Under the pieces are notes generated by a model that saw only the letters and a program-made list of their open reading frames with translations, had not been told where the DNA came from and ran no database searches. Of a stretch of 64,000 bases of DNA, positions 18,413 to 28,400 are shown in pieces. Source of the DNA: an uncultured Algibacter sp. (GTDB taxonomy: Bacteria; Bacteroidota; Bacteroidia; Flavobacteriales; Flavobacteriaceae); assembly GCA_937958265.1 (NCBI GenBank), contig CALGNX010000001.1, positions 248,001-312,000 on the forward strand, written 5' to 3'. The position numbers and the translations under genes are program-made. Each line of letters begins with the position of its first letter. Position 1 is the stretch's first letter.

Positions 18413-19807
18413 TTATTCAAAATTTCGAATGCCTGGCACTATCTTTATATTTAATAAACCTTTAGTTTCTGGCCACTTTAAAACAATAATTTTTTGACTA
18501 GAAGCATCCCAAATAAAATTTGACAGACTAATTGCTTTGTTGCTTTTATACAATTCGAGCCCTACATTTTTTAAAGGATTATAAAACATTGTGGTATGAT
18601 CGTCAATTAAAATTGAAAAACCATCGGGATAATGTCTATTTGCACCAACAAATATTTTGGAAATGCCTTTGTTATTATCAGGATATAATTTTAAATCTAG
18701 AGTTCGCGTTGCATGGTTAAATAAAAAGGAATGAATTGTACCCGCTATAGCTTGCGGAAATGGTCTTGCTATTATATCTGTAATATATTTGCGCTCCACA
18801 GTTCCGGCATCTGTTTTATCACTAAAAATAGACCATGTTGACGGCCCACCTGGCAAAAAATTTTGCATACTTCTGTTTCCTAAAAACCAAGCTTTAATAG
18901 AACCAACACCCATACGATCGAAAACCTCAGCGGTTTTAATATATAATTCTTTGTATTTTAATTGCCCCAATTTACCAGTAACTAAAGTATCTGTTGTTGC
19001 ATAGGTTGGAAAACCCCATTCCCCGATAAAAATAGGTGCCTTAAGCATATCCGATTCCTTATCAAAACGATCCATTACAGGTTTTACTAAATCTATTTTA
19101 TTTTGATAAATATGCGGTGCAAAAAGAATATTCGTTCTATTTATAGGCGCTGTTATTTCAGCATATTGGTTATTATCTATGGCTTCCCCTTTATTCATGA
19201 AGATAGATTGAAAAAGAATTTTTTTATTAGGATTTATTTTTTGACTTTCATCTATTATTTTTTGATAAAGCGGAATTAAATAGGTATTAGTAAGAGCGTT
19301 ATACGATATATCCATGGTTAACTTTCTTGGCTCGTTAACAACATCGTATCCTAAAACAGAAGGCGCATTGGAATAGCGTTTCCAAATAACTTTCCAAGCA
19401 TTGATGTACGTTTTATATTCATTATTTTTATTTTCCCAGAATGCTTTCCAGATAAATTTATCCACACCATAAACCGTCATTTTAAAAATAGTTTTCATAC
19501 CTGAGTGCTTACCCATAGCTACTAAAGAATCTAATTTTAAAAGGTAACTAGGCTGAAGTTTACCTCCAGGAAAATCACTTAATTTACCAAGTTCTAAACG
19601 TATAACTTGTGTATTAGCTCCCATTCTAACCATTCGGAAATAATCATCTGTATTAAAAAATACTTCACCGGCATGATCGTTAGTGTTAATAACAAAACCT
19701 CTCGGTATTATATGACGTCCTTCTACATCCCTTAACCCATGCTTTATTTGCGAAAAAGTAGAAAAGAATGATAAAAGAAACACAAAACAAAAAATACTAA
19801 ATTTCAT
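18413..19807 (-). CDS. Clan GH-A glycoside hydrolase, GH5-like (endoglycoceramidase-type)
   Basis: A 464-residue secreted protein with a signal peptide to about FSQ. It opens with LRDVEGRHIIPRGFVINT, typical of GH5 enzymes related to endoglycoceramidases. Putative acid/base E159 lies in YDVVNEP and nucleophile E263 in FIGEWGFP, the spacing expected of a clan GH-A barrel. The last ~110 residues form a small beta-sandwich (RTLDLKLYPDN, PDGFSILIDD). It is the first gene of the four-gene unit and follows operator site C. In the PUL it may be an endo- or exo-acting glycosidase on rhamnose- or uronate-containing chains. GH39 is an alternative family in the same clan. Substrate is unknown. Confidence 0.82.
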   Translation of the reverse strand: MKFSIFCFVFLLSFFSTFSQIKHGLRDVEGRHIIPRGFVINTNDHAGEVFFNTDDYFRMVRMGANTQVIRLELGKLSDFPGGKLQPSYLLKLDSLVAMGKHSGMKTIFKMTVYGVDKFIWKAFWENKNNEYKTYINAWKVIWKRYSNAPSVLGYDVVNEPRKLTMDISYNALTNTYLIPLYQKIIDESQKINPNKKILFQSIFMNKGEAIDNNQYAEITAPINRTNILFAPHIYQNKIDLVKPVMDRFDKESDMLKAPIFIGEWGFPTYATTDTLVTGKLGQLKYKELYIKTAEVFDRMGVGSIKAWFLGNRSMQNFLPGGPSTWSIFSDKTDAGTVERKYITDIIARPFPQAIAGTIHSFLFNHATRTLDLKLYPDNNKGISKIFVGANRHYPDGFSILIDDHTTMFYNPLKNVGLELYKSNKAISLSNFIWDASSQKIIVLKWPETKGLLNIKIVPGIRNFE

Positions 19808-20228
19808 AAATTATTATTTATTTAAACCGTAATTGATAAACACAGGATTTGTGTTGTAATTTTAAAACTTAAAAGTAGTTTTATGCGCAACTTAATCTTA
19901 AATTACTAAAAAAAGAATAATTCGCTAATGCAATATATGTTTCATAATATTAATGTGCAACCTGTACTGTACTGCTTTTTATAAATTCCCGTCGTAGAAC
20001 CAATGTAACTTTAATCTTTTTAAAATATCTGGTAAGCGTTTGGTAGACTTGTGATTGCCAAAATTACTGGTTAGATAGAGAGAAGAACCATTTCAACATT
20101 TTTATTCGATAATAATATTATTCAGTTTTACAGTTATCTAGGTGAAAAACAATAAAAAAAAGCACAATCAAACTAGCACCCAAATAGAAAAATAAAGGTC
20201 CATAATAAAAAAGTAAAATGTCTTTTAA
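19808..20228. other. Intergenic region upstream of the GH5-like operon (operator C)
   Basis: A 421-bp AT-rich gap between the GH5-like gene and the threonine aldolase gene, which is also on the minus strand. The only structure noted is operator site C at 19957-19974. No coding frame or clear terminator hairpin for the aldolase gene was found. Confidence 0.5.
19957..19974 (-). promoter_or_regulatory. Putative PUL operator, site C
   Basis: The minus strand reads CAGTACAG-TA-CAGGTTGC, which keeps the 10-bp period and the invariant CAG starts of both half-sites but diverges at the end of the second. It lies 149 bp upstream of the GH5-like gene that heads the 12581-19807 unit. Confidence 0.5.
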
Positions 20229-21251
20229 TTACAAACTAAACCGTTCTAGAAAACCCATTAATTTAGTATGCATTTCATTAGTGTAATCCAAATGTGTTAC
20301 CATCCTTAACTTACCACCTCCCATGCTAATTATTTTTATATTATTTTGCTCTAACTTGTTTAAAAACATGTTTTCATTTACAGCGCTATTTAATTCAAAA
20401 ATTACAATATTAGTTTCAATAGGCTCAACAGTTTTAACAAAGGAAAGCTTGTCAAGAGCCAAACCAATATCCTTTGCTTTTATATGATCATCTTGTAAGC
20501 GTTCCAAATTATGCTCTAAAGCATATAAACCTGCACCTGCTAAATACCCAGCTTGGCGCATGTTTCCTCCAAAAATTTTTCGAATTCTTAAAGCATTTTG
20601 CATAATTTCAGAATTACCTACTAAAATAGAACCTACAGGGCAACCCAATCCTTTGCTTAAACAAACCGAAATAGTATCAAACAAAGACCCATATTGTAAA
20701 GTAGTTTCAGTTTTAGTCGCTAACGCATGCCACAGCCGCGCGCCATCCAAATGGAAACCTAAATTATTATCTACGCAAACTTTTTTTATTTTAATTAACT
20801 CATTAAAATCCCAACACGCACCACCGCCTTTATTTGTTGTATTTTCAACTTCCACTAAACTCGTTTTACTGTAATAATAAGCGTCTGGATTTATAGCCTC
20901 TTCTACCTGTTTTGCAGTAAACATTCCACGGTTGCCATCGATTAATTTACAAGAAACACCACTATTAAAAGATGCACCGCCAGATTCATAATTATAAATA
21001 TGCGCATATTTATCACAAATAACTTGGTCTCCGGGGCTGGTATGTAACTTTAATGCGGTTTGATTTGCCATAGTGCCACTAGGAAAAAATAACGCTTGTT
21101 CTTTACCAAACAATTTTGCCACTTTACTTTCCAGCATATTTACTGTTTCGTCTTCTCTAAAAACATCGTCCCCCACTTTGGCTTGCATCATGGCTTCCAA
21201 CATGTCTACCGATGGTTTTGTTACCGTATCACTTCTAAGATCTATTATCAT
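20229..21251 (-). CDS. ltaE: Low-specificity L-threonine aldolase
   Basis: A 340-residue PLP enzyme that splits L-threonine or allo-threonine into glycine and acetaldehyde. It opens with the diagnostic MIIDLRSDTVTKP. It has FPSGTMANQTAL for phosphate binding, FHLDGARLWHA with the conserved Asp and Arg, and SKGLGCPVGS with the PLP lysine. Length and motif order are normal for the family, and no signal peptide is present. It is a chromosomal housekeeping gene lying between two PUL blocks, divergent from prfB, with 93 bp between the two start codons. Confidence 0.95.
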   Translation of the reverse strand: MIIDLRSDTVTKPSVDMLEAMMQAKVGDDVFREDETVNMLESKVAKLFGKEQALFFPSGTMANQTALKLHTSPGDQVICDKYAHIYNYESGGASFNSGVSCKLIDGNRGMFTAKQVEEAINPDAYYYSKTSLVEVENTTNKGGGACWDFNELIKIKKVCVDNNLGFHLDGARLWHALATKTETTLQYGSLFDTISVCLSKGLGCPVGSILVGNSEIMQNALRIRKIFGGNMRQAGYLAGAGLYALEHNLERLQDDHIKAKDIGLALDKLSFVKTVEPIETNIVIFELNSAVNENMFLNKLEQNNIKIISMGGGKLRMVTHLDYTNEMHTKLMGFLERFSL

Positions 21252-21344
21252 TTTAAAAAATATTATGAGTAAAGCTAAAAAATTATATTCAGAATTATTT
21301 TCAACCGGATGATTAAATCTTATTTTTGTTCAAAATAAAAACTT

Positions 21345-22455
21345 ATGATTACATCAGATCAAATTAAAGATCTAAATACCCGCCTCGACAAACTTAGGCA
21401 CTATCTTTGACATAGATGCCAAGCTTATAGAAATACAAAATGAAGAGGAGCAAACTTTCGATCCTAACTTTTGGAACGACTCCAAGGCTGCGGAAGTTAT
21501 TATGAAATCTCTGCGTGTTAAAAAAAAATGGATTCAAGATTATAATGATGCTAAAACTTTAGTGGAAGATCTTGAAGTTATTTATGAGTTTTTTAAAGAG
21601 GACGAAGCCACATTAGAAGATGTTGAAAAACGATATACTAAAGCAACAACCTTAATTGAAGATATTGAGTTTAGAAATATGCTCTCTGAAGAAGGCGATA
21701 GCTTGAGCGCCGTATTACAAATTACCGCTGGAGCTGGTGGAACTGAAAGCTGTGACTGGGCAAGTATGCTAATGCGTATGTACCTGATGTATGCTGAAAA
21801 AAATAATTTGAAAGTTAAAGAATTAAACTTTCAAGAAGGCGATGTTGCTGGTATAAAAACAGTAACCCTAGAAATTCAAGGCGACTTTGCTTTTGGTTGG
21901 TTAAAGGGGGAAAACGGTGTGCACAGGCTAGTTCGTATTTCACCATTTGATAGTAATGCTAAACGCCATACGAGTTTTGCTTCCGTTTACGTTTATCCGC
22001 TTGTTGATGATACGATAGAAATTGAAATAAACCCTGCAGATATCGAAATTACCACAGCACGCTCTAGTGGTGCTGGTGGGCAAAATGTAAATAAAGTAGA
22101 AACTAAAGTACAATTATTACACAAACCCTCTGGTATACAAATTCAATGTTCGGAAACACGTTCTCAACACGATAACCGGTCGCGAGCTATGCAGATGCTA
22201 AAATCTCAATTATACGAAATTGAACTTCAAAAACAATTAGCACAGCGCGAGGATATTGAAGCTGGTAAGATGAAAATTGAATGGGGAAGCCAAATTAGAA
22301 ACTACGTAATGCACCCCTATAAATTGGTTAAAGATGTGAGAACAGCACATGAAACCGGTAATGTAGATGCTGTTATGGATGGTTATATTGATGCTTTTTT
22401 AAAGGCCTACTTAATGGCTATGGGACAAAAAGAAGAAGACAACAACCAGTTATAA
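21345..22455 (+). CDS. prfB: Peptide chain release factor 2 (RF2), programmed +1 frameshift
   Basis: Class I release factor recognising UGA and UAA. The zero frame starts at the ATG at 21345 and stops at TGA 21408-21410 after 21 codons. A +1 shift at CTT-TGA-C continues as [10 protein letters not shown] into the rest of the protein, giving about 369 residues, the usual RF2 length. Visible motifs are the tripeptide anticodon SPF in [12 protein letters not shown] and the peptidyl-hydrolase loop [14 protein letters not shown] shorter frame from an internal ATG at 21502 would lack the N-terminal domain. It is autoregulated: low RF2 slows termination at the in-frame UGA and favours the shift. Confidence 0.96.
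21396..21411 (+). promoter_or_regulatory. prfB programmed +1 frameshift site
   Basis: The sequence AGG-CAC-TAT-CTT-TGA-C holds the slippery CTT codon followed by TGA and C, as in E. coli prfB. An AGG triplet sits at the stimulatory Shine-Dalgarno position, six bases before CTT. The E. coli site has a longer AGGGGG stretch, so the stimulatory element is reduced here. Confidence 0.93.
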
Positions 22456-22560
22456 AATTATTTTTACAAAAGCTTTAAAAAGCTATCTTTTAACAACACT
22501 TTAAATTAACCTATCCCTCTTTTAAAAATATAGGCAAAAAATCACCTAAAAGCGCATATA

Positions 22561-22902
22561 ATGATAAAAATATACCATAATAACCGTTGTAGTAAGTCGC
22601 GTAGCGGTTTAGCAATTTTAGAAAAATCGGGAAAACAAATTGAAGTCATAAAATATCTAGATCAAGGTGTTTCTACTCAAGAATTAAAACATATTATTAC
22701 ATTGTTAAACGTAAAACCTATAGCAATAGTTAGAAAAAACGAATCTATTTGGAAAGAATTGTTTAAAAATAAAACATTAAGCGACTCTGAAGTTATTGAG
22801 GCCATGGTTAAATATCCAAAACTAATTGAAAGACCCATAGTTATAAATAATGATAAGGCTGTTATTGGCAGACCTCCAGAATTAATTATAGAGTTGCTAT
22901 AA
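22561..22902 (+). CDS. arsC: ArsC-family (arsenate reductase/Spx-like) thioredoxin-fold protein
   Basis: A 113-residue cytoplasmic protein of the glutaredoxin-coupled ArsC family. The catalytic cysteine C10 lies in HNNRCSKSRSGLAIL, and the family's conserved end ERPIVINNDKAVIGRPPE is present with the Arg residues that hold arsenate. Length matches the family (about 112-120). It would reduce arsenate to arsenite with glutathione/glutaredoxin or an alternative thiol, though many such flavobacterial proteins lack arsenic context, and no arsenite exporter or ArsR is nearby. It follows prfB by 105 bp. Confidence 0.88.
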   Translation: MIKIYHNNRCSKSRSGLAILEKSGKQIEVIKYLDQGVSTQELKHIITLLNVKPIAIVRKNESIWKELFKNKTLSDSEVIEAMVKYPKLIERPIVINNDKAVIGRPPELIIELL

Positions 22903-23088
22903 CTTACTCCAATGCTTGCACTTAAACAGCTTTTTAATAGACCTATACATTTATAAAAAACACCTTAAAAAATTTAGCTAATTATTATATCTTTTAAAAT
23001 AGTTGCACAAATATAAATTTCCAAACAGGTAGGGCACCTTATTCTTTTTTGTTTTGAACCTATAAAAAATGGTGCTAAATTTTTAAAC

Positions 23089-23122
23089 AAAAAAAAACAC
23101 CTTACTAATTGTAAGGTGTTTT
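23089..23122 (-). terminator. Intrinsic terminator after the GH105 gene
   Basis: Arms AAAACACCTTAC (23094-23105) and GTAAGGTGTTTT (23111-23122) form a 12-bp stem with a 5-nt loop. The A-run at 23089-23097 becomes a T-run on the minus strand, so it ends the 23152-27938 unit. It may also slow plus-strand transcription from arsC. Confidence 0.85.
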
Positions 23123-23151
23123 AGCTAACACAGAGTGTTGTGAATACTATT

Positions 23152-24285
23152 TTATTCCTTTAATTTTAAAATTTCACTGCCTGCCATTAAAAACGCACCT
23201 GTGCCAAAATTTTGCCAAGAATCTGCTGTTGCTGGTTCTGGAAATGCACCAATGTTTTGTACCCAACCTACGCGACCGTCTTCATGCTGGCATGCCACTA
23301 ACGCATTCCAAGCCTTTTTAACTGCCGGCGCATATACTGCTTTATCAAGTAAACCATTATTTACTCCCCATGCTAACGCAAAAGTGTAAAAACCACTACC
23401 ACTTACTTCGCCATGGTTATAGGTTTCTGGATTTAATAAACTTGTATGCCACAAGCCACTTTTTGGTTGTAATTCCAATATTCTAGAAGCCATTTCTTTA
23501 AATAAATTCTCATAAAAACTGTAGTGTTCATAATCTTTTGGCATATCCTCTAACAATAAAGCTAAACCACCAAGTACCCATCCGTTACCCCTAGACCAAA
23601 ATATTTTTTTTCCATTTGGTTCTTTCCTATCGGTATCTGTGCCTTTCCATACAAAACGCATATCTCTTGCAAATAAACGCTCTTCTTTATCATACAACTG
23701 TTTATATGTTTGCATGTAAAACTTGTGCATATCGTCTAAATATTTAGGCTGATTCGTTTGCTTAGCATATAAATTTATTACTGGAGGCGCCATGAATAAA
23801 GCGTCGCACCACCACCATAAAATCGTTTTACCTTCCTTACTCTTATCTGTTCCAGCTTTCCAATTATCATTTTCATAAAGATGAGTATCTATAAATTTTT
23901 TAGTAGGTTCTAAATCCACGAAATTTTTTCTACCTCCGTTTTTATTAAGATATAAATAACTATACGAAATCGCTACATCATCTGCATGATGCATGCGCTT
24001 ATAAGTTTGCCAATTATTCCAATACCCCATATTTTTTAATGCTGCTAAATACATCATGTCTTTAGTTGCTTTATGCGCTCTTGCTACGCCAGTATAGTAG
24101 GCTCCTGCAGTCCAATCTGTTGGTGATATTGCAAAAATGGGATGTGATTCTTGCCACTCCAAAGCACTAATCATTACATTTTTAACCACTGTTTTATTTG
24201 TAGGTTTTGGAGCTGTTACCTTTTGAGCTGTAGAGCAACTAAAAAATGTGAAAACTATTAATAATGTAAATATTGATTTGTTCAT
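23152..24285 (-). CDS. GH105-family unsaturated glucuronyl hydrolase, lipoprotein
   Basis: A 377-residue (alpha/alpha)6-barrel protein with a lipoprotein signal ([10 protein letters not shown]). Family GH88/GH105 motifs are [10 protein letters not shown] (D102-D103), [12 protein letters not shown] (D161, at the position of the catalytic Asp of YteR-type enzymes) and [14 protein letters not shown]. It should remove the 4,5-unsaturated uronic acid left at the non-reducing end after lyase cleavage of ulvan. A related oligosaccharide dehydratase from the Formosa ulvan PUL shares this fold, so that activity is an alternative. It is the last gene of a GH43-GH3-GH105 unit, 4 bp after the GH3 gene and followed by a strong terminator. 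Confidence 0.9.
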   Translation of the reverse strand: MNKSIFTLLIVFTFFSCSTAQKVTAPKPTNKTVVKNVMISALEWQESHPIFAISPTDWTAGAYYTGVARAHKATKDMMYLAALKNMGYWNNWQTYKRMHHADDVAISYSYLYLNKNGGRKNFVDLEPTKKFIDTHLYENDNWKAGTDKSKEGKTILWWWCDALFMAPPVINLYAKQTNQPKYLDDMHKFYMQTYKQLYDKEERLFARDMRFVWKGTDTDRKEPNGKKIFWSRGNGWVLGGLALLLEDMPKDYEHYSFYENLFKEMASRILELQPKSGLWHTSLLNPETYNHGEVSGSGFYTFALAWGVNNGLLDKAVYAPAVKKAWNALVACQHEDGRVGWVQNIGAFPEPATADSWQNFGTGAFLMAGSEILKLKE

Positions 24286-24289
24286 TTTT

Positions 24290-26575
24290 CTATTTTTTTA
24301 ATTTGAAAGTTGTTTCTAAATACTTTTGAGATGATGTTCCTATTTTCACCGTATAATCGCCCGCCTCTAAAATCTTTTCCATTTTTATTCCAGTAAATTC
24401 TAACATTTTTGGTGTAATTTTAAAAGATACTGTTTTACTCTCTCCAGCATCCAATTCAATTTTACTAAAACCTTTTAATTCTTTATCCGGTCGTGTTACT
24501 GAGCCTATTTCATCTTTAATATACATTTGTACAACTTCCTTAGCTTTTATATTACCTTTATTGGTAACCTTAACACTAACCTCAATTTCTGAATCTGGTG
24601 TAATGTCTGAATTTGAAATTGCAATATCAGAATATTCAAAATCTACGTAACTTAAACCATGTCCGAAAGGGTAAAGCGGCCCTTGGCCTAAAAAGAGATA
24701 TTCTTTCTTGTAATTAATCTCTTTCATACTATAATGGTAAGGTAACTGACCTATCGATCTTGGAATAGTAACAGGCGATTTTCCTGATGGTGAAACATCT
24801 CCAAAAATAATTTTTGCTGTGGACTCATCTCCAAATTCACTTAAATCCCAAGTATCTAGAATAGCATCTGCTTCTTTAGCAATAGCATTTATAGATAAAG
24901 TTCTTCTGTGCTTTAAAACTACAATAACGGGTTTACCAACAGCTTTAATTTTCTCTATAAGCTCGTCTTGCGGTCCAACAGGATCGATTGTTGCACGATC
25001 GCCTAAAGTACTACTGCTAAAGTAAGCTTCTTTAGATGTAAACTCATCGCCACCTAAAAACAAAATAGAAACATCTGCAACTTTAGCTTTATTAACTAAA
25101 CTTGCAATAGCCTTTGGATCTCTATCTAAAAGTTTTGGTGCTCCTCCTTTTTGGTTTGTTAACTGAAATCCTTTTTCTGCAATAAAACTAACATTATTTC
25201 CCGCAACAGACTCGAACATAGCTTTTGTATTCTCCTTTAACAAAGGCCCTAATAAAGCTACTTTCACCCTGCTATCTTTAGATAATGGTAAGGCTTTATT
25301 CTCATTTTTCAACAAAATTATAGATTCTAAATCGGATGTTTTCGCTAACTCTAAAGACGTTTGCGAACGCACGCCTTTTTTAACGGCATCAATATCAATA
25401 TAAGGATTATCAAACAATCCTAGAATAAATTTTGTTCTTAAAACACGTCTTACAGAGCGATCTATTAATTGCTCTAATTCTGGATTTTTCTTTACCATTT
25501 CAGGAAGGTAGGAATACGAATCTTCTGCATACAAATCTACATCAATACCTGCTTCTAAACCCATTTGTGCTGCTGCCTCTGGGGATTCTGCCACATTCAT
25601 AAAATAAAATAAACGTGCAATATCGTTAGAATCAGAAACCACATAACCTTTAAAATCCCATTGATCTCTTAATACACCCGTTAACAACTCTGGGTTTCCA
25701 TGACTTGCAATACCGTTTAAATCGCCATGTGATGCCATTATACCTAATGTTTTAGCCTCCTTTACAGCGGCTTCAAACGGTGGGTAAATTTCGTCTATTA
25801 ATGTACGTTCAGAAATCTCAATGGCAGCAAAATTAGAACCTCCTAAGACCTGTCCATAGCCTGCAAAATGTTTCGCAACTGCACCAATATGTGTACCCTT
25901 ACCCAAACCTTCGTAATCGCCTTGAACACCAATTATTGCATTTTTAACCATTTGGGTTGTTAAATATGTATCTTCTCCAAAAGCTTCACTCATGCGCCCA
26001 AAACGTGGATCGCGAACAATGTCTGCTTCTGGTGAATGGCACATGTGCATGCCTCTTAATCGTGCTTCGCGACCTACAACATCCCATTGTTGTCTTACCA
26101 ATTCAACATTAAAAGACGCTGCAGACGTCATTGGGCGCCCAAATTTGGTACAGCCTTCTGCATCTACCCCATTATATGATTCTGTTACAAATAATGCTGG
26201 TATCCCCCAACGATTATTTTCTATAATATATTTTTGAAGCTCGTTATTTAATTTAGCAGCTGCAACAGCATCAATATGCTCTCCTGGGTTTTTAATACCT
26301 GCAATACCTAATTTCAATTTTTTAATAACTCTATCCGAAAGTTTTAATTTCCCATTTTCGTCTGGTTTAGTTCCAATATTAGCGTGAAAAATACGCATTT
26401 GTGCTACTTTTTCTTCAAGTGACAACTTGGGCAACAACGCTTCCACGCGATCATCTATAGCTAATGATGCATCTTTATAATCGTTGCTAGACGACTGCAA
26501 TGTAGATGATTTTTCTCCACAAGAATAAAGCAAACAAGTTAAAATTGCTAAGGGTAGAATTAATAATTTCTTCAT
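24290..26575 (-). CDS. GH3 glycoside hydrolase, lipoprotein (second copy)
   Basis: A 761-residue GH3 enzyme with a lipoprotein signal ([10 protein letters not shown]). K235-H236 lies in [10 protein letters not shown], and the nucleophile D315 in YVVSDSNDI. The alpha/beta sandwich has [20 protein letters not shown], and the Fn3-like C-domain contains [20 protein letters not shown]. It has the same overall layout as the GH3 at 16208 but clearly different sequence, so the two are old paralogues, not a recent duplication. Both carry SD[NS]ND where most GH3 enzymes have an aromatic residue after SD. It is probably a periplasmic beta-xylosidase or beta-glucosidase-type enzyme. It sits between the GH43 gene and GH105. 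Confidence 0.92.
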   Translation of the reverse strand: MKKLLILPLAILTCLLYSCGEKSSTLQSSSNDYKDASLAIDDRVEALLPKLSLEEKVAQMRIFHANIGTKPDENGKLKLSDRVIKKLKLGIAGIKNPGEHIDAVAAAKLNNELQKYIIENNRWGIPALFVTESYNGVDAEGCTKFGRPMTSAASFNVELVRQQWDVVGREARLRGMHMCHSPEADIVRDPRFGRMSEAFGEDTYLTTQMVKNAIIGVQGDYEGLGKGTHIGAVAKHFAGYGQVLGGSNFAAIEISERTLIDEIYPPFEAAVKEAKTLGIMASHGDLNGIASHGNPELLTGVLRDQWDFKGYVVSDSNDIARLFYFMNVAESPEAAAQMGLEAGIDVDLYAEDSYSYLPEMVKKNPELEQLIDRSVRRVLRTKFILGLFDNPYIDIDAVKKGVRSQTSLELAKTSDLESIILLKNENKALPLSKDSRVKVALLGPLLKENTKAMFESVAGNNVSFIAEKGFQLTNQKGGAPKLLDRDPKAIASLVNKAKVADVSILFLGGDEFTSKEAYFSSSTLGDRATIDPVGPQDELIEKIKAVGKPVIVVLKHRRTLSINAIAKEADAILDTWDLSEFGDESTAKIIFGDVSPSGKSPVTIPRSIGQLPYHYSMKEINYKKEYLFLGQGPLYPFGHGLSYVDFEYSDIAISNSDITPDSEIEVSVKVTNKGNIKAKEVVQMYIKDEIGSVTRPDKELKGFSKIELDAGESKTVSFKITPKMLEFTGIKMEKILEAGDYTVKIGTSSQKYLETTFKLKK

Positions 26576-26588
26576 TATTTAATGATAT

Positions 26589-27938
26589 TTAATTTGAAAA
26601 TGAAAATGAATCTATTTGTAATGGTTTATTATCCAACTGCTCAATTAAAATGAAGAAGCTCTCTTTATTACTTAAATTAGGCAAATCCATTTCTAAAGTA
26701 TTATATTTTTTTAATGTAGATTTAATTTTAAATGTTTTTTGATTAACAATAGCACCTTGTAAAGTAGTTTTTCTGACTTGAATTGAAAACTTACCACTAT
26801 TCGCAGCCAAGACTTTTATATTAAGTTTTGATCCATTTTTTAAACCTGAAATGTTCGGGTAATTTAAGTAACTTTTATTTGCTGTAGTTTCAACAATAAA
26901 ATTATTTCCTAATTCTCTTTTTACTAAACCATCGGCTTTAAAAAAATCTTCAGCCTCAATAACATCATTTGCATTATAATTCCCAACTCCAATACCATCT
27001 ACACGTATTGTTGCTATTTCTCCATTTTCCTTGTAATGAATATAACTTATAAATGTATCTCTAAACCACCGATTACCTGTTTGGCTAATATCGCAATAAG
27101 TATAATACCACTGGTTATTCCATTCGAAAAAAGAACCATGCCGTCCTTGAAGAAACCCACTTGGCCAAGTTGGTGCATCATAACCTTTTGCAAAACTGTT
27201 TTTTGTAATTATAGCGTCTTTATAATCATAAGGGCCATACAAATCATCAGCCATAGCATAAAAACAACCCCAAGACAAATAATATTTGTCGTTATATTTA
27301 TGTATAAAGGGCTTATCATCCGTTGGTTTTTCTATGTTTTTTCCATCCTGATTATAAGGACCTCTAGGGTTATTAATAATTATTTTTTTAGGTTTTTCCG
27401 CTAAGCTTATCATATCGTAATTTAGCTTAGCTATATAATAATCCCAAACTCCAAAAATGATATAATGCACGCCATCATCTTCAAAAATGGCCATATCATA
27501 TTCATCAGTTGGTGTTAAATTTTCAACTAATAATGGCTTCCCTAATGGATCTTGCCATGGACCAACAGGTGTATCGCCAACTACAACTCCAGTTTGCTCG
27601 TTACCTTCTGAAAAAAACCAGTAATATTTACCATCTTTTTCACCAACATCGGTAGCCCAGCATCTTGAGTAGTCTTTCCCTATGTACGTCTCCTTAGGAT
27701 TTAACACACTGCGTTTTGTCCAATTTACAAGATCTGGAGAAGACCAAATCCACCAATCTTCCATAATAAACTTATCATTTTTTATAGATTTATCGTGCGA
27801 CGCATAAACGTAGGCAGTATCTTTAAATATATGAATATGCGGATCGTTCAACCCTTGATTAGGAACAATAGGGTTTTGCGCACTTAAAACCACAGTAATT
27901 ATTAAAAAACTAAAAGAAAAAAGACTCAAATCCCTCAT
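26589..27938 (-). CDS. GH43-like glycoside hydrolase with C-terminal CBM-like domain
   Basis: A 449-residue secreted protein (signal peptide to about LSAQN). The propeller begins GLNDPHIHIFKD with D32 as presumed base, and TDEYDMAIFEDDG supplies the middle Asp. At the general-acid position, where many GH43 enzymes have EGP, the sequence is TDDKPFIHKYNDKYYLSW, so the acid may be an Asp or lie elsewhere. Residues ~320-449 look like a CBM6-type sandwich (IEAEDFFKADG, NYPNISGLKNGSKL, LQIDSFSFSN). It leads the GH43-GH3-GH105 unit behind operator site D. A xylosidase, arabinosidase or galactosidase role is possible. Family is likely; activity is open. Confidence 0.82.
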   Translation of the reverse strand: MRDLSLFSFSFLIITVVLSAQNPIVPNQGLNDPHIHIFKDTAYVYASHDKSIKNDKFIMEDWWIWSSPDLVNWTKRSVLNPKETYIGKDYSRCWATDVGEKDGKYYWFFSEGNEQTGVVVGDTPVGPWQDPLGKPLLVENLTPTDEYDMAIFEDDGVHYIIFGVWDYYIAKLNYDMISLAEKPKKIIINNPRGPYNQDGKNIEKPTDDKPFIHKYNDKYYLSWGCFYAMADDLYGPYDYKDAIITKNSFAKGYDAPTWPSGFLQGRHGSFFEWNNQWYYTYCDISQTGNRWFRDTFISYIHYKENGEIATIRVDGIGVGNYNANDVIEAEDFFKADGLVKRELGNNFIVETTANKSYLNYPNISGLKNGSKLNIKVLAANSGKFSIQVRKTTLQGAIVNQKTFKIKSTLKKYNTLEMDLPNLSNKESFFILIEQLDNKPLQIDSFSFSN

Positions 27939-28024
27939 TATAAACTTACTATATTTAATTTATTTTGATGCTAAATTTATGGATTAAACACAAGGACTAA
28001 ATGTACAATGAAGTGGTTTTAAAT

Positions 28025-28042
28025 GTATCCTGCTCTATCATG
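28025..28042 (-). promoter_or_regulatory. Putative PUL operator, site D
   Basis: The minus strand reads CATGATAG-AG-CAGGATAC, each half-site differing from the consensus by one or two bases and keeping the 10-bp period. It lies 86 bp upstream of the GH43 start codon. Confidence 0.58.
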
Positions 28043-28361
28043 TAAATAAGATTGAATCTATATAATAATAATAATAAGAGCTGTGGGATTTTTGTAAAAT
28101 CCCATACTTTAATCATACCAAATTAAGCGCATTTATACTACTACAAGATAATTAGTTAAGCAAAAGTGAATATTAATAGACAGCTTTAATTTAGACTACT
28201 ATTTAATTTGTTATTCGACCTATAAATATTATTCTAATCTATATATTACTAACGGGACAAAAATAAATTAATACAAGCTCTAACTATTAACAAGCCTTAG
28301 AAAGAAAAAGGTTTCATAAAATTATATTTTCACAAAACCTTTAACATCTCAAAATATTCAC

Positions 28362-28396
28362 AAAAAAAAGCCAGTATTTATTTTACTGGCTTTTTT
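28362..28396 (-). terminator. Intrinsic terminator after the sulfatase-GH78 gene
   Basis: The arms AAAAAAGCCAGTA (28364-28376) and TACTGGCTTTTTT (28384-28396) form a 13-bp stem around a 7-nt loop. The A-run gives a T-tract on the minus strand, 5 bp past the gene's stop codon region. The structure is symmetrical enough to work in both directions. Confidence 0.88.
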
Positions 28397-28400
28397 AAAG

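Larger units (their letters stand above)
27939..28400. other. Intergenic region with operator D and a terminator
   Basis: A 462-bp AT-rich gap between the GH43 gene and the sulfatase-GH78 fusion gene. It contains operator site D at 28025-28042, a short ATA/ATT microsatellite around 28063-28078, and the terminator at 28362-28396. No gene was seen. Confidence 0.55.

Noticed and set aside
28063-28078. ATA/ATT microsatellite between operator D and the terminator
   Set aside because: Short low-complexity tract expected in AT-rich intergenic DNA; no spacer-repeat structure and no link to a gene start.
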